Source: Paenibacillus agilis (GTDB lineage Bacteria; Bacillota; Bacilli; Paenibacillales; Paenibacillaceae). Taken from it: a stretch of 64,000 nucleotides of DNA. The first letter of the stretch is position 1. Every line of letters begins with the position of its first letter. Of the stretch, positions 46,125 through 54,759 are shown piece by piece. A program made the position numbers and the translations under genes. The stretch covers positions 434,001-498,000 of the forward strand of contig NZ_VNJK01000001.1 of the NCBI RefSeq assembly GCF_007786455.1, written 5' to 3'. Under the pieces are notes generated by a model, which was not told the DNA's origin, made no database searches, and saw only the letters and a program-made list of their open reading frames with translations.

Positions 46125-46934
46125 TTACGCTTCGCTTCGGTTCAGCACGAACTTCTCAATAACATGGCGCACGCCTTCTTCATTATTGGAGAGCGTAATA
46201 TAGTCGGCGATTTCCTTCAAGGAAGAAACAGCGTTGCCCATCGCAACACCGAGTCCTGCTGTTTCAATCAGATCATGATCATTCCATGAGTCGCCAATCC
46301 CAATCGTTTCTTCCAATGTGCAACCGAAATGCTCCGCCAAGAAGCGAAGAGCATGACCTTTTGTACCCTCACGGTGAGTAATTTCTAAGAAGTGCGGCTT
46401 CGACTTTGTAATATGGACATCTGGTCCAAGCAAGCCGCGCAGTTGTGCTGCTACTTCATCAAGTAGGGCTGGTTCGTCGATAATGAGCATTTTTGTCGAA
46501 CGGTAACGTGACAGCACCCCTCTAAAATCTGGTTCGATCGTATAAGGAATGTTAGACAGCTCGCAATAAGCGATTAGCTTCTCATTTTTTTCTTGTGCGT
46601 ACACTTGGTCATCCACATAAAGCTGCAAATGAAGACCTTTTTCTTCGCAATATTCAAAGAGCTTCATGGCTGCATCTTCAGGCACCGCGCACTCGTAAAG
46701 AACCTCGCCGCTAATGACATTTTTGATAAGTGAGCCTTGATACGTAATAAGTGGTACATTTAGTCCGGTTTGCAGTGCGATATTGCGCGCAGAAGCATAC
46801 ATCCGCCCCGTCGCAAGCGTAACAGCTGTTCCTTGCTCAATCGCTTGGATCAGGGCTTGTTTCGTGCCGTCCGTAACGACTTTTTCATCGGTAATCAACG
46901 TATCGTCAACGTCGATAGCAATTAATTTATACAT
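46125..46934 (-). CDS. Cof-type HAD phosphatase
   Basis: HAD superfamily IIB sugar-phosphatase-like enzyme, 269 residues. Motif I DVDDTLITDE (Asp8, Asp10), motif II TLATGR (Thr/Ser), motif III Lys in EGTKGHALRFLAEHF, motif IV GIGDSWNDHDLIETAG. A cap domain of the Cof type lies between about 85 and 185. The substrate may be a sugar phosphate or a flavin/PLP-related phosphate; undetermined. GGGAGAAG precedes the ATG. It is followed upstream by an EamA gene on the same strand after 50 bases. Confidence 0.88.
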   Translation of the reverse strand: MYKLIAIDVDDTLITDEKVVTDGTKQALIQAIEQGTAVTLATGRMYASARNIALQTGLNVPLITYQGSLIKNVISGEVLYECAVPEDAAMKLFEYCEEKGLHLQLYVDDQVYAQEKNEKLIAYCELSNIPYTIEPDFRGVLSRYRSTKMLIIDEPALLDEVAAQLRGLLGPDVHITKSKPHFLEITHREGTKGHALRFLAEHFGCTLEETIGIGDSWNDHDLIETAGLGVAMGNAVSSLKEIADYITLSNNEEGVRHVIEKFVLNRSEA

Positions 46935-46984
46935 AGTAGGCTTCTCCCTTTATTTATGATTTCTGTAGTCTATATTTTCATTTT

Positions 46985-47890
46985 CTATTGTACCTGTTGT
47001 CGTCTTGTCCATTTCCATTCTGCAACAATCATACTGCAAAATATACAAAGACAACCCCATACTGCTAATGCACCGAGTCTTTCACCTGCAAAGGCGATGC
47101 CCGTAATAGCAGCAAACACGGGTTCCGTAGCAAATATAAGCGCAACACGGTCGGCAGAAATATGTTTCTGACACCAAGTTTGTGCCCAAAATGCAAGTGC
47201 CGTCGATAGTCCAATCGACACGATTAAAGCGAACAGTACTTGTGGGTCTAGAATTGATTGTATGAAGTTAGCTGGTGATTGCAGCGGTTCTAGTAGTAGG
47301 GAACTTATCGTTGCAAGTACACCGACTGTAGTTAACTGTATGGTAACTAAGGCAATCGTGTCGTGCAATGATGCATATATTCCCGTAAAAGCAATATGAA
47401 GCGCGAAGCAGACCGCGCAAAGCAGTACGAGCATATCGCCATAGTTCCATTGGAACGCTTGTCCGTTGAATGTTAATAGATAGAGCCCGACTAGTGCTAA
47501 CACGGCAGCAATCCAAGTTGGCAAAGCTAGCTTTTGCTGTGCGAGCATGACGCTGAAAAAAGGAACCAGCACGACCGATATTCCGGTAATAAAGCCTGTA
47601 TTGGTCGTAGTCGTATGCAGCAAGCCCACGGTTTGAAAGGCATACGCCGCAAATAAACATATACCTAATATAATGCCATGCACAGCCAACTTTGGCGAAA
47701 GTCTTTCTCTCAGCTTGACTCGTGAAAATAGCAAGACACCTAAAAATAATAGAGCTGATCCGATAAAACGAACGGCATTAAATGCTAAAGGCGGCAGTGT
47801 TTGTACAGCAGCCTGTACGACGATGAAGCTCGCTCCCCACACAAAAGCCACGAACAACAAGGTCACGTAAACAATCCAATCGCGTTTCAT
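46985..47890 (-). CDS. EamA/DMT family transporter
   Basis: A 301-residue permease with ten membrane segments in two EamA repeats. First begins LLFVAFVWGASFIVVQAAV with PPLAFNAVRFIGSALLFL, a classical DMT start; second starts around FNGQAFQWNYGDMLVLLCAVCFALHIAF. Substrate unknown; metabolite or amino-acid export is common in the family. AGGAGA is twelve bases before the ATG. The HAD gene follows downstream and may be co-transcribed. Confidence 0.87.
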   Translation of the reverse strand: MKRDWIVYVTLLFVAFVWGASFIVVQAAVQTLPPLAFNAVRFIGSALLFLGVLLFSRVKLRERLSPKLAVHGIILGICLFAAYAFQTVGLLHTTTTNTGFITGISVVLVPFFSVMLAQQKLALPTWIAAVLALVGLYLLTFNGQAFQWNYGDMLVLLCAVCFALHIAFTGIYASLHDTIALVTIQLTTVGVLATISSLLLEPLQSPANFIQSILDPQVLFALIVSIGLSTALAFWAQTWCQKHISADRVALIFATEPVFAAITGIAFAGERLGALAVWGCLCIFCSMIVAEWKWTRRQQVQ

Positions 47891-48067
47891 ATGGCGTTAT
47901 AATCTCCTCTGACACTCATAAGCTGTTAGGTTATTCGAACGTTTATCCATACGCACTAGAGAAGTCGGCAATAATCAGGAACGCGGAAAGATAAAGGCCC
48001 ATTTCTATTATAGCGATGTCGATGGGAATAGAATAGATGAATCATATAAGTAAGAAACATAACGAAT

Positions 48068-48123
48068 AACCCAGCAGCTGTCATAAAGGATAGGTTCCTC
48101 CTATTTGAGCAAACTCCTGGGTT
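48068..48123 (-). repeat. Inverted repeat downstream of lipoate ligase gene
   Basis: AACCCAG (48068-48074) and CTGGGTT (48117-48123) enclose ATAGG/CCTAT (48090-48094 with 48100-48104). It lies about 30 bases past the stop of the minus-strand ligase gene, where a terminator is expected, but the following T-run is poor (TTATTCGTT). Called a weak terminator or a folded 3' end. Confidence 0.45.
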
Positions 48124-48154
48124 ACGTAGTCCTCATTTTGAAAGATACTTTGTG

Positions 48155-49159
48155 TTAGTCATTTAACATGAGCAGGGAGATAAATTCCTCACGCTCAACA
48201 CGACCAAGGTAATAAGGGATATCGATATCTGCTAATGCATCGCGAACAGCTTGCTCTTCGTAGCGAACGCCTGCAAGACGTTCTTCAATGTCTTTTACTT
48301 CACCAAGTCCGAAGAAATCTCCGAAAATCGTGAGCGACTCAATGAGTCCGTCTTTAATATCAAGGCGAACGTCTACAATGCCGCCAGTAAATTTCTTGGC
48401 ATTTTGCACATTGAATTTCGGAGAGTAGCCATAGTTCCAATCCCAGTTCTGATAGCGTTCTTCCGATATTTTGTGAATTGTTGCCCAGTCTTCTTCAGTA
48501 AGTTTGTACTGAGGTACTTGAGCAGGATCGATTCCGAAAATATGGCGCAGCAAAGAGTTGCGGAATTCTTCCATCGACAGCTTGTCCGACATAAATTCAG
48601 TGATGTTGGCTACGCGAGAACGAACGGACTTGGTGCTCTTAGATTCCACTTTGATTGCCTTTACTTTCAGTGCAGAAGATACATGCTCCATTTGCGAATC
48701 GAACAAAAGTGTGCCATGACTGAACATGCGGCCACGAGTAGAGAACTGTGCATTTCCGGAAATTTTGCGCTCCCCAACTTGAATATCATTGCGACCGGTA
48801 AGGTCGGCTTCTACACCCATCGTGCGAAGTGTATCGATAACAGGCTGCGTAAATTTACGGAAGTTGTGGAAGGACTCGCCGTCATCCTTTGTTAAAAAGC
48901 TGAAGTTCAAATTGCCGAGGTCATGATAAACAGCACCACCGCCGGATAAGCGACGAACGACATGAATTCCTTGCTCTTTCACATAGTCGCTGTTAATTTC
49001 CTCGATCGTATTTTGATTGCGCCCGATAATAATCGACGGCTCATTTATATAGAAGAGAAGATAGCTGTCTCCATCCATAGGAAGGTGCTTAAGTACGAAC
49101 TCTTCAATTGCTAAATTAATACGGGGATCGGTAATCCCTTGATTATCAATAAATTTCAA
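48155..49159 (-). CDS. lplA: Lipoate--protein ligase
   Basis: Activates lipoate with ATP and transfers it to E2 and GcvH proteins. 334 residues: LplA/BPL_LplA domain with GRNQNTIEEIN, VVRRLSGGGAVYHDLGNLNFSF, catalytic Lys in GERKISGNAQF, and a C-terminal lipoate-ligase domain about 245-330. Starts with TTG at 49159, set by AAAGGAGG eight bases upstream. Divergent from the nitroreductase gene across 127 bases; the Fur-type box there could influence both. Confidence 0.92.
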   Translation of the reverse strand: MKFIDNQGITDPRINLAIEEFVLKHLPMDGDSYLLFYINEPSIIIGRNQNTIEEINSDYVKEQGIHVVRRLSGGGAVYHDLGNLNFSFLTKDDGESFHNFRKFTQPVIDTLRTMGVEADLTGRNDIQVGERKISGNAQFSTRGRMFSHGTLLFDSQMEHVSSALKVKAIKVESKSTKSVRSRVANITEFMSDKLSMEEFRNSLLRHIFGIDPAQVPQYKLTEEDWATIHKISEERYQNWDWNYGYSPKFNVQNAKKFTGGIVDVRLDIKDGLIESLTIFGDFFGLGEVKDIEERLAGVRYEEQAVRDALADIDIPYYLGRVEREEFISLLMLND

Positions 49160-49223
49160 GATGGGTGCCTCCTTTGCATATATATTCTATTGTAATCCAT
49201 ATAAGAAAAAACATAAACATAGT

Positions 49224-49252
49224 TTGATATTGATAATCGTTATCAATATAAT
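49224..49252 (+). promoter_or_regulatory. Promoter of nitroreductase with embedded Fur-type box
   Basis: TTGATA (49224-49229) and TATAAT (49247-49252), spaced 17: near consensus. Inside is a perfect ten-base inverted repeat ATATTGATAA-N3-TTATCAATAT (49227-49249). Its core TGATAATCGTTATCA matches the 7-1-7 Fur box of Bacilli with one change. Fur bound here would cover the spacer and repress under iron-replete conditions. Confidence 0.75.
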
Positions 49253-49286
49253 GGAGTAAGAGGAGAAAGAAGGAGGCTTAATCGTA

Positions 49287-49844
49287 ATGTCTATTAAAGA
49301 AACAATTCGTGGTCGTCGCTCTACCCATAATTTTAAAGATACACCTATTACCAAAGAACAAGTTCTTGGCTGGTTGGATGATGCTGTCTATGCACCTAAC
49401 CATGGTTTGCGTCAACCATGGCGCTTTATTTTTATCGGTGAGCAAGGGAAAGAGGAATATTCGGATAAGCTAGTGGAGTCTGTTATCAAATTAGGCAAGT
49501 TCAAAGAAGGCGATGAAGCGCAAAAGCAAAAATATCGTGATTACGTGAAGCATATTCCAGCGTTTCTTATCGTCGTCATGCCTGAAGATCCTCGTCCGAA
49601 CATTTGGGAAGAAGATGTAATGGCAGTGAGTGCACTCGTACAAAATCTGCAATTGCTTGCATGGGAAGATGGTGTAGGCATGTTGTGGCATACAGGTGCT
49701 TATATACATCAGCCATTTTACAGAAAGGCGTTAGACATTCAGCCGGGAGAGAAGATTATCGGTAATCTATTTATCGGCTATCCGGATGAAGTACGTCCTG
49801 TGCGTCCGCGCAAGGAAGCAGCAGAGTTGCTTACAGAATTCTAA
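49287..49844 (+). CDS. Nitroreductase family protein
   Basis: FMN-dependent oxidoreductase, 185 residues. GRRSTHNFKDTPITKEQVL and APNHGLRQPWRFIFI form the FMN phosphate site, and DGVGMLWHTGAY with the C-terminal IGYPDEVRPVRPRKE is usual for the NfsB/YdjA group. AAAGGAGG precedes the ATG. The promoter has a Fur-type box, so iron limitation probably induces it; a ferric-reductase-like or iron-linked redox role is inferred, not shown. Confidence 0.88.
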   Translation: MSIKETIRGRRSTHNFKDTPITKEQVLGWLDDAVYAPNHGLRQPWRFIFIGEQGKEEYSDKLVESVIKLGKFKEGDEAQKQKYRDYVKHIPAFLIVVMPEDPRPNIWEEDVMAVSALVQNLQLLAWEDGVGMLWHTGAYIHQPFYRKALDIQPGEKIIGNLFIGYPDEVRPVRPRKEAAELLTEF

Positions 49845-49860
49845 AATGATAATAAATGTG

Positions 49861-49901
49861 AAAGTCCCTGGTACCTTAAGAGGTAAACAGGGACTTTTTT
49901 T
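49861..49901. terminator. Terminator between nitroreductase and membrane-protein gene
   Basis: AAAGTCCCTG pairs with CAGGGACTTT, inner TACCTT/AGGTA, then seven T on the plus strand and an A-rich side that can serve the minus strand. Confidence 0.9.
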
Positions 49902-49922
49902 AATGAAAGAGCGAAGAGCATT

Positions 49923-50411
49923 TTACGATAGAAGTTGATTTGAATCGCTCGGTGCAGATGGCGTTTCTATGGCTGATCGCCGCGCACGATGATACATCCA
50001 TAGCTCAGAGGTGTATCTTAATATCCAAGCTGCAAGCAATACACTAACGAGTAGATGTGCACTAATAAGCGGTGAGAGCAGTAGGGAGCGTGTATCTGCG
50101 ACATAAATGAGATAAGCCGCACAAGACGCAACAGCAACGATTAAAAATAAGAGGGCCACACGTCCAGAACGAAGGGATATAAAGCGAGCTTGCTCTTTGA
50201 GATCAGGCTCGTCTTTGGAAACGAAATGGATGAATATGATTAGCACTTGGATAATAATCGTGAATGCGAATACATTGCGTGCTAACGACATCATTTCTGA
50301 ACTATGCAGCGTTATATTCCCTTTGAGGGCAAGAAGATTCCAAGAATAATAGGCTGTAACGAGAATGGCGGCGCTTAGCGAAGCCCAAGCTGTCTTGTAC
50401 TGCACCGGCAT
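49923..50411 (-). CDS. Hypothetical four-helix membrane protein
   Basis: A 162-residue protein with four predicted membrane segments (about 8-28, 45-65, 85-105, 115-135) and a polar C-terminus with Ser/Pro. The loop SKDEPDLKEQARFISLRSGRVALL is positively charged and probably cytoplasmic. I recognise no named family. AAAAGGAGG precedes the ATG. Upstream is a long gene-free stretch; the convergent nitroreductase shares its terminator. Confidence 0.7.
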   Translation of the reverse strand: MPVQYKTAWASLSAAILVTAYYSWNLLALKGNITLHSSEMMSLARNVFAFTIIIQVLIIFIHFVSKDEPDLKEQARFISLRSGRVALLFLIVAVASCAAYLIYVADTRSLLLSPLISAHLLVSVLLAAWILRYTSELWMYHRARRSAIETPSAPSDSNQLLS

Positions 50412-51058
50412 AGTTGGCTCCTCCTTTTAATGGGTGGTGATTTATAAATAAACAGAAGAAAACAAAATAAAGAAAGTTTAATTATTATACAACATTTAAC
50501 AGAGTTGTTATAGTGAGCGCTTTTATGAGGAGGGTTTGAACACATCAAAAGCGCTTCCTTATCATACGACGCATGGGATTGTTGGATCAAATGAAAAAAA
50601 GTGATTGTTGGCATAGCTGAGAAGTAGAAAAAAACGATGTGTAAGCGAGCGGGTATAGTCCTGCATTTTACTGCGTCTTAGATATATGTTTGTTTTCTAG
50701 TGGGTATGCAAATGTAGTGTAGGAGTACAAGATTCTTTATTCGTTGTAAATGCTCCTTTCATTATTTTGACGGTGTTCGTTGTACAAGGTTGCATTTTTT
50801 GAGAGTTAAAGTGAGTGTGAGTTTAATGATTGTATTAACACAGAAAAATAAAATGGAATAATTTTTAATAAAAAGGAATAAAATTCGCGTAAATCTATCC
50901 CTAGTAAGGGAGATAATGTTTAGACACCATATGCACCCCCGTGATATTTTTGTTTCAGAGAAATTTAAACTTAATAATTTTTGAATTTATGGAGTTAAAT
51001 AGTTAAGTTTGGGACTCTGCTCGTCTTTGAACGAAACAACATTTATAAAGGGGATAAC
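50412..51058. other. Gene-free 647-base region
   Basis: No coding frame convinces on either strand. It contains an AGCGCTTTT/AAAAGCGCT inverted repeat (50516-50524 with 50547-50555), about 105 bases upstream of the membrane-protein start, and A/T-rich sequence toward the Fn3 gene. I could not find a clear promoter for the Fn3 gene; AAGGGGA at 51046-51052 is its ribosome binding site. Confidence 0.5.
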
Positions 51059-53428
51059 ATGCAAATGAGAAAGATCACTATTTCATTCTTAACGCTAGTA
51101 TTGTTTTTGATGCTAGCTATTAATTCGGTACATGCAGCTCCGGACAAATACGTGGGAGGATTGCTAAATGGACAACCCTTGCAGATTGGTTCTGTGCTTG
51201 GACAAGCAACTGGAACAATAGCAAAGATGACCGACAATAACGAATCTACAACGGATTACTTGCAAAACGGGAATTTTGCATGGTATACATTTACTTCACC
51301 GGTAGAAATTTCTGCGGTACTTGTATCCAGAAACGATGGTATGGTGATAGAGTTTTATGACGCTAATAATAAATTGCTTACAACCTATAACTCATTAAAT
51401 ACGGATGGAATTCAATCCTTACCGGAAACGGTGAAAAATGTATCCACGGTTGTGTTAAAAAAGACAACTCCAGCTGTTGGTATTAGTGAGTGGAACGTAT
51501 TTACGACACCTCCAATTAAACCAATCTCTACAACCATTGAATGGATACAAAGTGGAGATAAAATGGTCACACTTGACTGGGCAATAACGGGTGCGAAAGC
51601 ATACAATGTTAAGCGTGCTACTACATCAGGCGGTCATTATGATCTGCTAGCTGAGAATGTTAAGGGAAATACATATACAGATAAGACAGTTACGAATGGT
51701 ACGACTTATTATTATGTTGTTTCAGCTGTTAATGAGGCAGGAGAAAGCGCACATTCGCCTGAAAGACCGGCAAAACCTTCAGCAACAGCGTACACTGGCG
51801 GTTTGCTTGATGGGTTGAAATTGAACATTGGGAAAACATTTGACAATCCAACAGGCACGATACGTAAATTTACGGATAACGATGTTACGACATGGGATTA
51901 CTTGCAGAATGGGAATTTTGTATGGCACAAGTTTGCTGCTCCAGTAGAAATTTCTGCTGTGCTTGTAGCCACTAGCGACAGTATGATTGTAGAGTTCTAT
52001 GATGCTAATAACAAGCTGCTCACGACGTATAAGCCGTTGAATATCGGTGGAATTCAATCTTTGCCGGATACAGTGAAGAATGTATCTACTGTTGTATTAA
52101 AGACAACGAAAACAGCTGCTACTATTCAAGAATGGAACGTCTATGGTACTCCATCTGTAGTGCCACTAGCAACTACTATTGAGTGGATTTACGGTGGTGA
52201 CCAACATGTTCGCATTGATTGGAAGTCTACAGGTGCAAAAACTTATAACGTTAAACGCTCTACGACTCCAAATGGGTCATATGACGTAATTGCAGCGAAT
52301 GTAAAAGGAACCTCTTATACAGACAAAACGGTAACGAACGGGACAACGTATTATTATGTCGTATCTGCTACCAATGAAGCTGGAGAGAGTGCTAATTCAC
52401 CTGAAAAATCAGTAAATCCAGCTGCTACGAAGTATACAGGCGGTTTGCTGGATGGAGTGATTTTGAATAGTGGCAAAAATATAAGTCAACCAACAGGTAT
52501 TGAACGTAAATTGACAGATAATAACGTTGCGACTGGTGAATATGTGAACAATGAAAAGTTTGTATGGTATTCATTTGCCAATCCTGTTGAGATTAATGCT
52601 CTCATTGTGAATTCCTCAAAAGTGTTGGGTTCTGTAGTAGAGTTTTACGATGACAAGCAAAACCTATTGTATAGCTATTCAATAGTGGAAAACGATAAAG
52701 TTGAGGCTATGCCTGCTCCTGTAAAAAATGTTACAACTGTTGTGTTGAAGCACCCTGCTGCAAAGTTTATGGAATGGAATGTCTTTGGTAAAGGCGGGGA
52801 ACTTCCTATACAGGCACCGCTTGATTTGACCGCAACAGCGGGAGATAAACGAGTCGTATTGACTTGGGGCAAAGTTGATAGTGCGACTGGCTATAATGTG
52901 AAGCGCAGTACTGTGGCAGGTGGTCTATATACGACGATTGCTACTGTTGATGCGATTGCTACAAGTTATACAGACATAAATGTTACAAATGGAGTGACAT
53001 ATTATTATGTAGTTACAGCTGTGAAGTCTGGCGCAGAGAGTGCCGAATCCAATGAAGCTTCAGCGACACCTAATGCTGCTGAAGTAACTCCTCCAGACCC
53101 AGAAACAGAGGATTTCGGAGATCGTGCTTTGCTTCGAATTACGTTAAATACGGGAATCCAGAAAGAATTTGATTTGTCTATGAGAGAAGTAAACGAGTTT
53201 ATTGATTGGTATGAAGCACGCGCTGCTGGAAAAGGGAAAGTGATGTTTGCTTTCAACAAGCATAACAACAACAAAGGTCCATTTAAGGCACGTAAAGATT
53301 ACGTCTTCTTCGATAAAATTATTACGTTTGAAGTAAATAGCTATGATTCTGGTGTGGGACAAACTGGTGACGAAACAGAAACTCCTAATGAAAACGTTAT
53401 AGGGCCAGAGCTAAGTGAAGTACATTAA
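51059..53428 (+). CDS. Secreted multi-module protein with three Fn3 repeats
   Basis: A 789-residue exported protein with signal peptide (about 1-26, ending VHAAP). Three similar modules follow, each a discoidin-like part of about 115 residues starting YTGGLLDG and an Fn3 domain ending in YYYVVSA-NEAGES: about 31-240, 245-455 and 459-671. The C-terminal stretch (about 685-765, ALLRITLNTGIQKEFDLSMREVN) is a module I recall at the end of Paenibacillus surface proteins. No LPXTG, SLH or membrane anchor is seen. Likely a carbohydrate- or surface-binding secreted protein. Confidence 0.78.
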   Translation: MQMRKITISFLTLVLFLMLAINSVHAAPDKYVGGLLNGQPLQIGSVLGQATGTIAKMTDNNESTTDYLQNGNFAWYTFTSPVEISAVLVSRNDGMVIEFYDANNKLLTTYNSLNTDGIQSLPETVKNVSTVVLKKTTPAVGISEWNVFTTPPIKPISTTIEWIQSGDKMVTLDWAITGAKAYNVKRATTSGGHYDLLAENVKGNTYTDKTVTNGTTYYYVVSAVNEAGESAHSPERPAKPSATAYTGGLLDGLKLNIGKTFDNPTGTIRKFTDNDVTTWDYLQNGNFVWHKFAAPVEISAVLVATSDSMIVEFYDANNKLLTTYKPLNIGGIQSLPDTVKNVSTVVLKTTKTAATIQEWNVYGTPSVVPLATTIEWIYGGDQHVRIDWKSTGAKTYNVKRSTTPNGSYDVIAANVKGTSYTDKTVTNGTTYYYVVSATNEAGESANSPEKSVNPAATKYTGGLLDGVILNSGKNISQPTGIERKLTDNNVATGEYVNNEKFVWYSFANPVEINALIVNSSKVLGSVVEFYDDKQNLLYSYSIVENDKVEAMPAPVKNVTTVVLKHPAAKFMEWNVFGKGGELPIQAPLDLTATAGDKRVVLTWGKVDSATGYNVKRSTVAGGLYTTIATVDAIATSYTDINVTNGVTYYYVVTAVKSGAESAESNEASATPNAAEVTPPDPETEDFGDRALLRITLNTGIQKEFDLSMREVNEFIDWYEARAAGKGKVMFAFNKHNNNKGPFKARKDYVFFDKIITFEVNSYDSGVGQTGDETETPNENVIGPELSEVH

Positions 53429-53477
53429 TTAAAAAATCATGCAATTGATTGATGTAATGTTTAAATGAACTGACTTG

Positions 53478-53519
53478 AACAACCTCGGAACAGTTATTGA
53501 TGGTTTCGAGGTTGTTTGC
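53478..53519 (+). terminator. Terminator after Fn3 protein gene
   Basis: AACAACCTCG pairs with CGAGGTTGTT around a 19-base loop, then a T-rich stretch. Confidence 0.75.
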
Positions 53520-53569
53520 TGCCTTTTTATTATAAATTGGAAAAATGACTAGCGATATGATCATTTTCC

Positions 53570-53598
53570 TTGTCATTAGTAAGGCTACTTACTATAAT
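53570..53598 (+). promoter_or_regulatory. Promoter of corrinoid uptake operon
   Basis: TTGTCA (53570-53575) and TATAAT (53593-53598), spaced 17. The transcript would carry a leader of about 145 bases before btuF. No cobalamin-riboswitch elements are visible in this leader; two ATTGCAT copies (53690-53696 and 53719-53725) are present. Confidence 0.65.
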
Positions 53599-53749
53599 CA
53601 AAACATGTGTTCAAGGAAGGTGAGAGTTGCATAAGGTTAAAATTTTCATCTACAATATAAGAGTCGAAACCATTGTGTTCGTGTTATATATTGCATCTTG
53701 AGACGACAGAGTGACTACATTGCATGGTAAATAAGGAGAGAAACCGGTT

Positions 53750-54742
53750 ATGAAGCTTGGAAATTGGAAACGCATACTTAGTGTACTAACTATTATGGCT
53801 TTATCGTTAACAGTTATGGCTTGCGGTGGAGCAAATACGGCGAAGCCAGCTGAGACTCAAGGTCAAGTTGAGACGCCAGCTCCGGAGGCAAAGCCAGCTG
53901 ACCAAGAATTGAAGACAACCTATCCTCTGAAACTTAAAGATGCGACAGGTCAAGAATTTACATTTGAGAAGGCGCCTGAACGAATTGTTTCTGTTTCTCC
54001 AGCAGATACGGAAATGCTATTTGCAATTGGGTTGGATAAAGAAATTGTAGGTGTATCCGATCATGATGATTATCCAGCGGCTGCTGCAACTAAGCCTAAA
54101 ATGGGTGGGTTGGAGCCGAATGTAGAGGCTATTATTGCTGCCAAGCCAGATGTTGTATTTACAGGCATTGCAATGAAGGACGAAGCTGTTAACAAGTTCC
54201 GTGATATGGGAATCCGTACATTTAAGTTGGATCCGAAATCATATGATGGTGTCATTAATAGTGTAGAGACTTATGGACTCATCACGGACCGTCAGGCGGA
54301 TGCGAAAAAAGTAACCGATCATATGAAGAAAGTCCGTGAAGATGTACAAGCTAGTGTGAAAGACGCGCCTAAAAAGAATGTGTATATGGAATTCTCTCCT
54401 GGATGGACAGTAGGCAGCGGTGAGTATATGCATGAATTGCTCGAAATCGCCGGCGGTGTTAACGTAGCTGCTGATCAAACAGGTTGGTTCCAAATTAATG
54501 AAGAGATGATTATTAAGAAAAATCCAGACGTTATTTTATATGCAAAAGGCATGCAAGATTTTGAAACAAATAAGCCGCTTGAGACGATCATTCGTGAACG
54601 CAAAGGCTGGAGTGAGATGAACGCGCTGAAAAATAATCAGTTGATCGGTATCGAAGATGACACGATTAGCCGTCCAGGTCCGAGATTGGCTGATGCGCTG
54701 CTATCGATTGCTAAAGCTATCCATCCGGATCAAGTAAAATAA
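53750..54742 (+). CDS. btuF: Corrinoid ABC transporter binding lipoprotein
   Basis: Periplasmic-binding-protein-like receptor of the FecB/BtuF fold, 330 residues. Lipobox VMACGGA (Cys about 25), acidic/proline linker, then PERIVSVSPADTEMLFAIGLDKEIVGVSDHDDYP and EPNVEAIIAAKPDVVFT, standard for the family. The downstream FecCD permease, ATPase and the cobT-cobU-cobS cluster point to cobinamide or cobalamin; an iron-siderophore is possible on sequence alone. AAGGAG precedes the ATG. Confidence 0.82.
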   Translation: MKLGNWKRILSVLTIMALSLTVMACGGANTAKPAETQGQVETPAPEAKPADQELKTTYPLKLKDATGQEFTFEKAPERIVSVSPADTEMLFAIGLDKEIVGVSDHDDYPAAAATKPKMGGLEPNVEAIIAAKPDVVFTGIAMKDEAVNKFRDMGIRTFKLDPKSYDGVINSVETYGLITDRQADAKKVTDHMKKVREDVQASVKDAPKKNVYMEFSPGWTVGSGEYMHELLEIAGGVNVAADQTGWFQINEEMIIKKNPDVILYAKGMQDFETNKPLETIIRERKGWSEMNALKNNQLIGIEDDTISRPGPRLADALLSIAKAIHPDQVK

Positions 54743-54759
54743 GTTGGGATGACAGACGA

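Noticed and set aside
46020..46289. Plus-strand frame at the PhnP-HAD junction
   Set aside because: It covers the compound terminator and is antisense to the HAD gene end.
53599..53749. Cobalamin riboswitch in the btuF leader
   Set aside because: The leader is too short and lacks the conserved B12-box elements.
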